A stretch of DNA of 64,000 nucleotides from Streptococcus mitis (GTDB lineage: Bacteria; Bacillota; Bacilli; Lactobacillales; Streptococcaceae), in assembly GCF_946190375.1 (NCBI RefSeq), contig NZ_CAMIAF010000005.1, forward strand, positions 46,720 to 110,719, read 5' to 3'. Below, piece after piece: positions 1 through 7,496 of this stretch. Positions within the stretch are counted from its first letter, which is position 1; each line of letters opens with the position of its first letter. The notes beneath the pieces are model-generated. The model was not told the DNA's origin. It worked only from the letters and a program-made list of their open reading frames with translations, and made no database searches. A program made the translations under genes and the position numbers.

Positions 1-1
1 C

Positions 2-61
2 AATCTCGCCCGCAGCCTCCAAACTGACCTCAACAGTCTCTTTTGGGAGGATAATTTTTAA
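2..61 (+). CDS. C-terminal end of an upstream gene (partial)
   Basis: An open frame runs in from the window edge and ends NSLFWEDNF at a TAA (59-61), 15 nt before the next start. Genes of the DUF3278 type often follow a small HTH regulator, but only about 19 codons are visible, so the product cannot be named. Confidence 0.5.
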   Translation, partial: NLARSLQTDLNSLFWEDNF

Positions 62-76
62 AAAAGGAGCAAACTC

Positions 77-619
77 ATGAAAAAAGAAACATTCACTGAA
101 AAACTGATCAAACGCACATACGGTATTTCTGATCCACTTGACGAATACAAACGACGCGAGGCTGATCGTATCGGCAATCAAGTCTTTATCTTCCTCTTTT
201 ATCTGATGATTTTCGGCAATCTTATTCCACTCCTTCTGGCCTATAAATACCCTCAACTAGTGGCTCTAGTCTATCCTCCTCTGATTTTAGCGATTGCTCT
301 CATCGCTGCTGGCTATGTCACCTACCAAATGAAAAACACAGGGATTACAGCTATTGATCCAGATGTGCTGAGTGAGAAAGAAAGCAAGCAACTACATTCC
401 CCTGGTCTGAAAGCTGGTTTGTTCTTTGGTTTATGGATGTTTTTTATAACTCCTCTTCTCCATATACTCATAGGTGAAGGTCAGGACTATTTTCAGTCTC
501 TTCTCACTATAAGAAATGCTGTATCAAGCATTCTCGGTTCTATCTTCTTCGGGGCAAGCATACAGTTCCTCATCTCCCGTCGCATTGCAAAAGCCAAGAA
601 AGATCAGGATAATGATTAG
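77..619 (+). CDS. DUF3278-type membrane protein
   Basis: A 180-residue protein starting at an ATG with an AAGGAG site 8 nt upstream. The N-terminus (FTEKLIKRTYGISDPLDEYKR) is typical of streptococcal DUF3278 proteins. Four hydrophobic stretches (about residues 37-55, 63-82, 113-132 and 145-165) predict a polytopic membrane protein, and the C-terminus is lysine-rich. No enzymatic motif is visible. It is the first of a closely spaced row of related membrane genes ending in a glutathione peroxidase, so it is probably part of one transcript. The family has no established function that I can state. Confidence 0.75.
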   Translation: MKKETFTEKLIKRTYGISDPLDEYKRREADRIGNQVFIFLFYLMIFGNLIPLLLAYKYPQLVALVYPPLILAIALIAAGYVTYQMKNTGITAIDPDVLSEKESKQLHSPGLKAGLFFGLWMFFITPLLHILIGEGQDYFQSLLTIRNAVSSILGSIFFGASIQFLISRRIAKAKKDQDND

Positions 620-629
620 GAGGAAACTC

Positions 630-872
630 ATGAAAAAAGAAAAGAAACAGTTACGTCATCATGGTCTGAAAGCAGGTTCGATTTATGGAACAGTGATATT
701 TTTTATAATTCCACTCATTGATACCCTAACAAGTGAAAATCCAAATTTTATCAGTTCTCTTCTAAATACAAAACATATTTTTAAAACTATACTGGGAGCT
801 TTCTTTTTCGGAGTGATGATACATATTGTCGACTCACTTCGTATTGCAAGAGCTAAAAAAGACCAGGATTAG
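630..872 (+). CDS. Short DUF3278-like membrane protein (half-length paralogue)
   Basis: Eighty residues from the ATG at 630, with an AGGAGG site 6 nt upstream. The protein lines up with the C-terminal half of the preceding gene: both have a GLKAG segment, two hydrophobic helices and an ending of the form RIA(K/R)AKKDQD. It looks like a partial duplication that kept its own ribosome binding site. A longer frame opens further upstream, but it overlaps the previous gene and has no ribosome binding site, so I use the ATG at 630. Function unknown. Confidence 0.65.
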   Translation: MKKEKKQLRHHGLKAGSIYGTVIFFIIPLIDTLTSENPNFISSLLNTKHIFKTILGAFFFGVMIHIVDSLRIARAKKDQD

Positions 873-881
873 GAGGTACCT

Positions 882-1208
882 ATGAAATCATTACTAACTT
901 TACTGACCTATCATCTTTTGTTCAGTTCCCTGCTCATCTTCATCATCGTTTCAGGGAACTTGCCAATCAGCGAGATATTCCTCGGGCTAGTCTTTATTCC
1001 AGCCCTTAACAAAGGACTGACTTATCTAAAGATTGACTCCCAAAAAACGCGCATACTCAACTTAGCACTATACTTTATAATTCTATCTTTACCACAACTG
1101 ATGCTCATATCAAGCGGTTGGAAATATTATTTACTGTTCACTATCGCTATCCTTTCTTCTATCACTTATCTTTATTATCTCTATCAATTCATAAAAGAAA
1201 GTCAGTAA
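882..1208 (+). CDS. Small hydrophobic membrane protein
   Basis: A 108-residue protein made almost entirely of four hydrophobic segments, starting at ATG 882 behind a perfect AGGAGG. It lies 9 nt after the preceding stop, so it belongs to the same transcript. I do not recognise the family. Its position between DUF3278-like genes suggests a companion in the same membrane complex, which is inference from location only. Confidence 0.6.
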   Translation: MKSLLTLLTYHLLFSSLLIFIIVSGNLPISEIFLGLVFIPALNKGLTYLKIDSQKTRILNLALYFIILSLPQLMLISSGWKYYLLFTIAILSSITYLYYLYQFIKESQ

Positions 1209-1234
1209 AACCGCTCATTTAGGAGGTTACCAGC

Positions 1235-1813
1235 ATGAAAAAAGAAGACTTCACCACTCGCCTACTTCGAAATCTCTTTCACATCCAAGGCCCTTTTGAT
1301 GAATGCCGGCAAGAGATTATCTACAAAGCTTGTGCCCGTTCCATGGTCCAAATCGTTTATTCTTCCTTCTTTCTCTTCTTGTTTTATCTATTATTTGGAC
1401 GCTTCATAGAGGTCGTTCGCTATGCCATGCCCTACGTCTACTCTGGACTCATTTTTTTCATTACTTTAAAAACTCAAAGAGCCGTCAAAGAACTCCACTT
1501 GGAAAAAGATGACAAGTCAGAAATCATCCTCAAAACCTACAGCAAAGCCCAAATCAAATTCCGAAGCTGGATTGTGTTTATCGGTCTTCAGATTGGCCTC
1601 TTTACCTTACTCATCTTTCATAAAGTCTTCGTTCAGCAGATGTCCCTTCCAGATTTTGTTAAGTTACTCACGCAATTTGATAAAAGTGGTCCTTTCCTAA
1701 TGTATGGCCTGATTATCGGCAGCATTTTTGGAACCCTGACCTACGGATTTCTATCATTACAGGAGGAGAAAACTCCTAAAAATACCAAACAGAAGGAGAA
1801 AAGCAAGCAATGA
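1235..1813 (+). CDS. DUF3278-type membrane protein
   Basis: A 192-residue protein with the same family start as the gene at 77 (FTTRLLRNLFHIQGPFDEC), four predicted membrane segments and a strongly basic tail rich in Lys, Glu and Gln. AGGAGG lies 8 nt upstream of the ATG. The stop overlaps the start of the glutathione peroxidase gene by 4 nt (ATGA), which suggests translational coupling. It is the third member of the family in this row. Function unknown. Confidence 0.7.
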   Translation: MKKEDFTTRLLRNLFHIQGPFDECRQEIIYKACARSMVQIVYSSFFLFLFYLLFGRFIEVVRYAMPYVYSGLIFFITLKTQRAVKELHLEKDDKSEIILKTYSKAQIKFRSWIVFIGLQIGLFTLLIFHKVFVQQMSLPDFVKLLTQFDKSGPFLMYGLIIGSIFGTLTYGFLSLQEEKTPKNTKQKEKSKQ

Positions 1814-2286
1814 CTTCACTATACGATTTTTCAGTCTTGAACCAAGACAATCAAGAAACTCAACTAGATATCTATCGTGGTAAGGTACTCTTGATTGTCA
1901 ACACTGCTACTGGATGTGGTTTAACGCCCCAGTACCAAGGACTTCAAGAACTCTATGATCGCTATCAAGAACAAGGTTTTGAAATCTTAGACTTCCCTTG
2001 CAATCAGTTTATGGGACAAGCACCAGGCAGCGCAGAGGAAATCAACAGCTTCTGTAGCCTACATTATCAAACCACCTTCCCACGTTTTGCCAAGATCAAG
2101 GTCAACGGTAAGGAAGCAGATCCTCTCTATGTTTGGTTGAAAGAACAAAAATCTGGCCCACTGGGAAAACGAGTCGAATGGAATTTCGCTAAGTTTCTCA
2201 TCGGTCGTGATGGGCAGGTCTTTGAACGCTTCTCTTCAAAAACAGACCCAAAACAAATTGAAGAGGCGATACAAACCCTACTATAA
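1810..2286 (+). CDS. Glutathione peroxidase family protein
   Basis: A 158-residue thioredoxin-fold peroxidase of normal length for the bacterial GPx/BtuE family. It has the peroxidatic Cys36 in NTATGCGLTPQY, the family motif DFPCNQFMGQ and the WNFAKFLI segment that supplies the catalytic Trp and Asn. Enzymes of this family reduce hydrogen peroxide or lipid hydroperoxides, in bacteria usually with thioredoxin as reductant. There is no signal peptide, so it should be cytoplasmic. It starts inside the preceding gene (4-nt overlap) and is followed by a terminator, so it ends the operon. Confidence 0.93.
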   Translation: MTSLYDFSVLNQDNQETQLDIYRGKVLLIVNTATGCGLTPQYQGLQELYDRYQEQGFEILDFPCNQFMGQAPGSAEEINSFCSLHYQTTFPRFAKIKVNGKEADPLYVWLKEQKSGPLGKRVEWNFAKFLIGRDGQVFERFSSKTDPKQIEEAIQTLL

Positions 2287-2292
2287 TTTCAC

Positions 2293-2343
2293 AATCTCAC
2301 TATGATTAGGTTTCCTTTAGCCTATTGAATAGTGGGATTTTTT
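2293..2343 (+). terminator. Intrinsic terminator after glutathione peroxidase
   Basis: The inverted repeat AATCTCACTAT / ATAGTGGGATT (2293-2303 and 2329-2339) is followed by a T-run and lies 7 nt past the peroxidase stop codon. Confidence 0.7.
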
Positions 2344-2367
2344 GATGGGCTTTGACTTAATAGAAAA

Positions 2368-2400
2368 ACACTCCATGATATGAAACATGAAGTGTTGTAA
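2368..2400. repeat. Hairpin shared with the integrase-fragment end at 19.8 kb
   Basis: The segment AACACTCCATGATATGAAACATGAAGTGTTGTAAA forms the stem AACACT..CATG / CATG..AGTGTT. An almost identical hairpin follows the integrase fragment at about 19772-19802. Here it also sits where a terminator for the leftward SOS cassette would be. Confidence 0.5.
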
Positions 2401-2428
2401 AAATGATACATTCATAGCAGACAAGGCA

Positions 2429-2722
2429 CTACTGACTGCTATTCTTGACTCCTGAATATGTATAGGTCCTATTTCTAGGACACGCTTTTTCCTTTACCAC
2501 CCTAAAATAAAAGCTATGCTCTCGCCCATCCTTGGCATTTTCCTTGTTTAAGACAAAGTAGTTTTTCTGGTTCATCGCCATGGTTCGTAGGATGTCATCA
2601 ATCAAGAAAGTCAAGGGTACGTTCATGGCAGAGTATTTTTGAAAATCCTCTTCAAAACGAATATAGTTATCTGAAAAATAATCCATCTGCAGTTTGTTTT
2701 CATACAGCTCTTTTCTAGTCAT
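2429..2722 (-). CDS. Small DUF5960-like protein of the SOS cassette
   Basis: A 97-residue protein whose first 75 residues (RKELYENKLQMDYFS...) match the protein at 36659-36937, the equivalent gene of the second SOS cassette. The C-terminal about 20 residues differ between the two copies, so one may have a shifted tail. I believe this is the streptococcal DUF5960 family, with moderate certainty. It is the last gene of a leftward four-gene cassette and its start lies 8 nt inside the end of the YolD-like gene. No catalytic motif is visible. Confidence 0.65.
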   Translation of the reverse strand: MTRKELYENKLQMDYFSDNYIRFEEDFQKYSAMNVPLTFLIDDILRTMAMNQKNYFVLNKENAKDGREHSFYFRVVKEKACPRNRTYTYSGVKNSSQ

Positions 2723-3077
2723 AAACTCCCTCCTCCCACAGCCGAATTTCTAGGATATCTGCAACCTCTATCAACCTATACCCCTCGTTTGTCCTAATAG
2801 ATAGAGTCTGATGTGATAACTCCCTCACCTCACCGATGATAGTCGCCTTCTGGCTCTTTTCCTTAACCACAAAACTTCCCTTCAGTTGACCAACATAAAG
2901 CTGAGAAAGTAAATGTAGTTTCTCAACTGGGTCCAAATCTATCGAAAAATCAACACGGTTTTTTTCTTCACTGAGCGAACTGGTGTGTTCTGAGAGGTAA
3001 AATCCCATCCACTTCTGCATACCTGGATCTTGATAATCTCGCGCAGATTGAAAAGGTAAATAAGAACGATCAATCAT
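2715..3077 (-). CDS. YolD-like protein of the SOS cassette
   Basis: A 120-residue protein with the YolD-type opening (ARDYQDPGMQKWMGFYLSEH, a RGMxKWxxxxLxEH-type pattern) followed by a small beta-rich domain. YolD-like genes commonly sit next to UvrX/UmuC-type polymerases in Firmicutes and are thought to be their partners, although their activity is not established. The start codon overlaps the polymerase stop by 4 nt, which supports co-translation. An equivalent gene at 36930-37292 carries a nonsense codon. Confidence 0.75.
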   Translation of the reverse strand: MIDRSYLPFQSARDYQDPGMQKWMGFYLSEHTSSLSEEKNRVDFSIDLDPVEKLHLLSQLYVGQLKGSFVVKEKSQKATIIGEVRELSHQTLSIRTNEGYRLIEVADILEIRLWEEGVYD

Positions 3078-4489
3078 TGTAATCCATCTAATCCTCCAGC
3101 AGAATGTCCTCCAATCAGCTTGCTTCTAGCAAGACTCCTAGAGGCCTCTTCCAGTGCATTGGCCTTTAAGAGAGAAGTGAAACCAAATTGTTCCCGAATG
3201 GAGTCAATGGCCGTCTGGAGCCTTTCTTCTTTTTCTAACTTGTCAACATCATCAAAGAGAGATATCAAACCAAAGGACTCGTCTACAAAGCCTGAATAGT
3301 TTACACCGACACTTCTGACTGCTCCAGAAGTGTATTTGCTATGAAATAACTTCAAAACATAATCTGTTAAAACAGCTGTATTGTTGGTCGGTTCGACCTT
3401 CATTTGTGTGTGAATAGACGACCTGACCTCCTGTCTAGAGAAACCGACATAGATAGAGACAAGGGTTGTTTTCTTGCCCGCTCTTCTCAATCTAATAGCC
3501 ACCTGCTCCGCCATTTCTCGAAGAATAATTTCAATATCCCGTAGCTTCACATAGTCTCTCGGCAAGATTTGAGAATTCCCCAAGCCCTTGGATTTGGCTT
3601 TATAGGGCTTATGAACATTGCTCTCATCAATCCCATTGGCATGAAACCACAAACGCAGACCAGCCTGACCCAGAGCTTTCTTTAACTGATCTGGATTGCT
3701 GGTTGCCAATTCCTTGATAGAAAAAATCCCCAGAGCATGCAAGCGTTTCTCCATCCGCCTGCCAATTCCCCAAAAGTCGGTCATCTTGGGAATGGACCAG
3801 ACCTTCTCTTCCACATCCTGGTAAGACCAGTTGGCCCTCATGGTCGGAGTGTGCTTGGCCTCATTATCCAGAGCCAACTTGGCCAGTAAAGGATTGGCAT
3901 TTGACATGCCTACTGTAGAGTAGATCCCTGTCTGCCTCCAAATATCCCTCTGAATACGAGCAGAAAGCATATCCAGCTTGTTTTTGCGAGAGAGACTCTT
4001 ATCTGGGATAAAATAGTTGAGCGAACTAGTCAGATCAATAAAGCCCTCATCGATAGAGTAAGGATAAATATCATCTGGACTGCCATAGTTTTGAAAGATT
4101 CGCTGAATTTCCATATTGACTGCTATGTATTCATCCATCCTAGGAGGCACAATCAAGGTCACTTGAGCCCAATCTTCGATGTAGCGAACATAGTCTGAGT
4201 CGGTAGGTAGCCCTTGCTTTCGAGCATTGTAATAGGAAAATTTGCGGGTCTTGATATCAAAGGGCAGATCATAAGCCCGACCAACATTTGACTTGCCAAA
4301 AATCTTCTTAAACAGGGGAGAGGAGGCTAGGATAAGACCAGTTGAATTATCCGCGCGACTCATGACACAAAGCGAGGTTTTCAGCGGATGCAATCCTCTT
4401 TTCACGCACTCAACACTAGCATAAAAAGATTTCATATCAACAAAGGCAATGTCACTTTTGGGCTCTCTGGAATAATCAAAGTAGCCCAT
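3074..4489 (-). CDS. Y-family DNA polymerase (UmuC/UvrX-like)
   Basis: A 471-residue protein, full length for Gram-positive UvrX/UmuC-like polymerases. The N-terminal catalytic motif DMKSFYASVEC is followed by the second acidic motif YPYSIDEGFIDLT in the palm, then by helix-hairpin-helix-like and little-finger regions. Enzymes of this type perform error-prone translesion synthesis during the SOS response. The gene starts 4 nt after the end of the HdiR-like repressor gene, so the repressor and polymerase are co-transcribed and autoregulated by an SOS-type switch. A decayed paralogue lies at 37289-38684. Confidence 0.92.
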   Translation of the reverse strand: MGYFDYSREPKSDIAFVDMKSFYASVECVKRGLHPLKTSLCVMSRADNSTGLILASSPLFKKIFGKSNVGRAYDLPFDIKTRKFSYYNARKQGLPTDSDYVRYIEDWAQVTLIVPPRMDEYIAVNMEIQRIFQNYGSPDDIYPYSIDEGFIDLTSSLNYFIPDKSLSRKNKLDMLSARIQRDIWRQTGIYSTVGMSNANPLLAKLALDNEAKHTPTMRANWSYQDVEEKVWSIPKMTDFWGIGRRMEKRLHALGIFSIKELATSNPDQLKKALGQAGLRLWFHANGIDESNVHKPYKAKSKGLGNSQILPRDYVKLRDIEIILREMAEQVAIRLRRAGKKTTLVSIYVGFSRQEVRSSIHTQMKVEPTNNTAVLTDYVLKLFHSKYTSGAVRSVGVNYSGFVDESFGLISLFDDVDKLEKEERLQTAIDSIREQFGFTSLLKANALEEASRSLARSKLIGGHSAGGLDGLQ

Positions 4490-4492
4490 AGT

Positions 4493-5179
4493 CTAGCCCT
4501 CCATTGGCACAAAGTTCCCAACGATAATGCCCACAATCCGAGGATCTTCCTCATAGGAGATGAAAATATCCTTGTATTTAGGATTGATCGATACCAGACG
4601 CAATCCATTCTCCTCTCGATAGACCCGTTTGATATAGGTCTGGTTGTTGCAAACCACTGCATAAACTGCTCCATCATAGTCAAATCCTGTCTCTCGAATC
4701 AGAGCTACTGAGCCATTTTGGTATTTAGGTTCCATGGAGTCCCCAGACACCCATGACGCAAAATCATGAGCCAACTCCTCATTAAAGTAAACCGTATCAA
4801 AATTCTGATCATCGTAGACCGAAGCCCCAATCCCTGCTGACATGCGTTCATAAACACGGTACTCGTAGAGGCGCTCTGGCATAGCTGTCACTTTCTGGGC
4901 TTGCTCCTCTTGAGATAGGTTGCGAGCATAGAGAACAACCTTCTCCCGCCCTTGCTTGGAAAGGCTATGGTAGAGACGGACAATCTCGATCTGAGTAAAA
5001 TATCCTTTGGGTACCTTTAAAATATTCTCTAACTGGAACACCTTCTCCTTGGACGGTTCCTTGACTCCACGTTCCCAAGCTGAGTAAGCCTGAAAACTAA
5101 TCCCAAGTTGCTCTGCAATTTCCTTCTGTGTTAGTTTTAACTCTTTCCTCCGAGCCTTTAATTTTTCTGGCTGATACAT
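4493..5179 (-). CDS. HdiR/LexA-like self-cleaving repressor
   Basis: A 228-residue protein with an N-terminal XRE helix-turn-helix (about residues 8-60) and a C-terminal S24 peptidase domain. The Ala115-Gly116 cleavage site (SAGIG), Ser148 in SGDSMEP and Lys184 in YIKRV make up the complete LexA/HdiR autoproteolysis set. Such repressors cleave themselves when RecA filaments form and so release the SOS genes. It heads the polymerase cassette. A sigma-A-like promoter with a dyad over the -35 box lies about 106 nt upstream, which fits autorepression. Confidence 0.92.
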   Translation of the reverse strand: MYQPEKLKARRKELKLTQKEIAEQLGISFQAYSAWERGVKEPSKEKVFQLENILKVPKGYFTQIEIVRLYHSLSKQGREKVVLYARNLSQEEQAQKVTAMPERLYEYRVYERMSAGIGASVYDDQNFDTVYFNEELAHDFASWVSGDSMEPKYQNGSVALIRETGFDYDGAVYAVVCNNQTYIKRVYREENGLRLVSINPKYKDIFISYEEDPRIVGIIVGNFVPMEG

Positions 5180-5284
5180 ACTTCACCTCCTATTATGATA
5201 CTTTAATGGACATTATCTCCCTTAGAAAGACTAATCGATGCTTGAAGCCATATTTTTAAAATTCAACCAATATGGTTTAGTTTT

Positions 5285-5314
5285 ATTATATAAAAAAAGT
5301 GAACAAATGTCTAC
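5285..5314 (-). promoter_or_regulatory. SOS cassette promoter with putative operator
   Basis: Read on the minus strand, -35 TAGACA (5308-5313) and -10 TATAAT (5285-5290) are 17 nt apart. The dyad GTGAAC-N4-GTCTAC (5299-5314 on the plus strand) covers the -35 box. The same layout, with a related dyad, lies in front of the second cassette at 39120-39149. This makes it the likely binding site of the HdiR-like repressor. Confidence 0.7.
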
Positions 5315-5342
5315 TAGGAATATCAGAAACATCGTGAATTTT

Positions 5343-5448
5343 ATACTCAATGAAAATCAAAGAGCAAACTAGGAAACTAGCCGCAGGCTGTACTTGAGTA
5401 CGGCAAGGCGACGTTGACGCGGTTTGAATTTGATTTTCGAAGAGTATT
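5343..5448. repeat. BOX element (A-C type, no full boxB)
   Basis: It begins TACTCAATGAAAATCAAAG and ends TTTCGAAGAGTAT, with GGCAAGGCGACGTTGACG inside. These are the end and core segments of pneumococcal/mitis BOX repeats. It sits between the SOS cassette promoter and the end of the peptide transporter gene. Confidence 0.85.
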
Positions 5449-5550
5449 AATCAAACTAAAAGGACCTAGCCCTATACAATACAGAACTAAATCCTTTGAA
5501 TAAATAATTGATCTAACTTTTAGAATCCCTACAGAAATTCCAGTTTTTCT

Positions 5551-7023
5551 CTATTTGATACCAGACATTAGTTTTTCAATACGTGGAACGTAGAAGAGTA
5601 AGATAATACCGAATACAATCGTAATTCCTCCAACAATTCCATAGTAAGCCACTTCAGTTTCGCTTGTATAAAATTTTACAATTTGAGCATTGATAGCTTG
5701 GGCAGCAGCATTACTCAAGAACCAGATAGACATCATTTGTGCTTGGAAGGATTTTGGTGCTAGCTTAGTAGTGACTGATAGACCAATAGGCGAAATCAAC
5801 ATTTCCCCCACAATCACAATAGCCCAACTCATAATCAACCAGAAAGGACTGACCTTAACATCTGTTCCAAAAAGCATCCCCGGTAACATCATCCACAAGA
5901 AGGATAGACCTGCCGCAAATAAACCGTAAGCAAATTTCTTAGAAGAGGACGGTTGCTTGTTACCCATTTTCCCCCACAACCACGCAAAAATCGGCACATA
6001 AATCATAATGAAAAGTGGATTGATACTTTGGAAAAAGCTAGATGGAAACTGAATCTGATTTCCAAATACATTAAAGTAGAGTCGAGTCTGATCATCCGCA
6101 AATAGAGCGAGAACAACAGAACCCTGCTCCTCAATAGACCAGAAGAGTACTCCAGCGATAAATAGAGGAATGTAGGCAAATACTCGGGATCTCTCAGTAG
6201 CAGTTATTTTCTGACTAGATAAAATTTTGAAGAAATAGTAGATTGGAATGATTACCGCAATTATTGTAAAGATATTAACAATCATATCCACGTTAAACTG
6301 GTGAGTAAAGACTAAACCTAGAACCACCAGAACAACCATGACAAGTGTAATCAGTAAGCGTTTAATCAAGGTCTGCTGCTCCTTCTGTGAAAGTGGATCA
6401 GTGGGGTAAAGACTTGATTCAGGCAGGTATTTCTTCCCATCTAAAACATATTTCACCAGACCAAAGAACATCCCAACAGCAGCTAATGAGAAACCTAGGT
6501 GGAAATTGACTTCCTGACCTAGATAACCCACTAGATAAGGGGCAACGAAGGCACCTAAGTTAATACCAAAGACAAAGATACTAAAACCTGCATCCCGTCT
6601 ATCATCCTCTTTCTCATAAATTCCCCCAACCATATCTGATATATTGGGTTTTAAAAATCCAGTTCCAAAGATAATCAAGGCAATAGAAAGATAGAGAGCC
6701 ACTTGCCCAAAAGGTGTTGCCAAAGCAATATGCCCTAGCATAATCAGAATCCCACCGTAAAAGACAGTCTTACGACTTCCTAAAATACGGTCACTGACAA
6801 AACCACCGATAACCGAGGACAAAAATACCAGCGAGCCATAAATCGCCATAACCGATGCAGCTGTGGTCTTATCCATACCCAACCCACCATCTTGCACACT
6901 ATAGTACATATAGTAAAGTAGGATAGCTCGCATCCCATAGTAAGAAAAGCGCTCCCACATCTCTGTAAAGAAGAGGGTGGACAAGCCCATAGGATGTCCA
7001 AAAAATGTTTTCTGTTTTTCCAT
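5551..7023 (-). CDS. dtpT: POT family di-/tripeptide transporter
   Basis: A 490-residue proton-coupled oligopeptide transporter. The first helix carries the family signature LFFTEMWERFSYYGMRAIL, which includes the ExxERFxYYG motif, and a second PTR2 signature, FSIFVFGINLGAF, lies near residue 150. About 12-14 hydrophobic segments follow, as expected for this MFS branch. It imports di- and tripeptides with protons. AAGGAG precedes the ATG. It stands alone, flanked on both sides by BOX elements. Confidence 0.9.
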   Translation of the reverse strand: MEKQKTFFGHPMGLSTLFFTEMWERFSYYGMRAILLYYMYYSVQDGGLGMDKTTAASVMAIYGSLVFLSSVIGGFVSDRILGSRKTVFYGGILIMLGHIALATPFGQVALYLSIALIIFGTGFLKPNISDMVGGIYEKEDDRRDAGFSIFVFGINLGAFVAPYLVGYLGQEVNFHLGFSLAAVGMFFGLVKYVLDGKKYLPESSLYPTDPLSQKEQQTLIKRLLITLVMVVLVVLGLVFTHQFNVDMIVNIFTIIAVIIPIYYFFKILSSQKITATERSRVFAYIPLFIAGVLFWSIEEQGSVVLALFADDQTRLYFNVFGNQIQFPSSFFQSINPLFIMIYVPIFAWLWGKMGNKQPSSSKKFAYGLFAAGLSFLWMMLPGMLFGTDVKVSPFWLIMSWAIVIVGEMLISPIGLSVTTKLAPKSFQAQMMSIWFLSNAAAQAINAQIVKFYTSETEVAYYGIVGGITIVFGIILLFYVPRIEKLMSGIK

Positions 7024-7135
7024 ATATATTCTCCTTTAACGATATAATAATTCATTTTACAGAATTTTCAAACAAATGTCAAACAAATTCTATCCCTTTT
7101 AGAAAATTTTCTGAAAAGATCAAACGTCTCATACT

Positions 7136-7242
7136 TATACTCAATGAAAATCAAAAAGCAAACTAGGAAGCTAGCCGCAAGCTGTACTTGAGTACGGTAA
7201 GGCGACGCTGACGTGGTTTGAATTTGATTTTCGAAGAGTATT
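7136..7242. repeat. BOX element (A-C type)
   Basis: The same structure as the repeat at 5343: TACTCAATGAAAATCAAA start, GGCGACGCTGACGTGG core and TTTCGAAGAGTATT end. It lies just upstream of the peptide transporter start, so the transporter is bracketed by two BOX copies in the same orientation. Confidence 0.85.
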
Positions 7243-7262
7243 AATTCCACCATAAAAATTCA

Positions 7263-7312
7263 TTTCAAACTAACTTCTACTTCGGTCAGGCAAGTGGAAG
7301 TTAGTTTGAAAA
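7263..7312. terminator. Long hairpin, probable bidirectional terminator
   Basis: TTCAAACTAACTTCTACTT and AAGTGGAAGTTAGTTTGAA form a stem of about 18 bp with a short loop and A/T-rich flanks. Further on (7330-7430) a GAGGCTGGGCAAAAAGTCTTTAAAATC-type streptococcal intergenic repeat carries another imperfect hairpin (CATCCCTATGC / GCATAGAGATG). No gene was seen between 7243 and 7496. Confidence 0.6.
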
Positions 7313-7496
7313 ATTTCTCTTGTTTAGTTTAAAAAAGAGGCTGGGCAAAAAGTCTTTAAAATCATAAAAACATCCCTATGCCAAACTTGTAATTACTAAA
7401 AGACAAGTCAATAAGCATAGAGATGTAAAACTATTACACATTAAAAAATAAATAATTAGTAATTAAAGAATAGAAATTGTGTACGAAATGTCTCAA

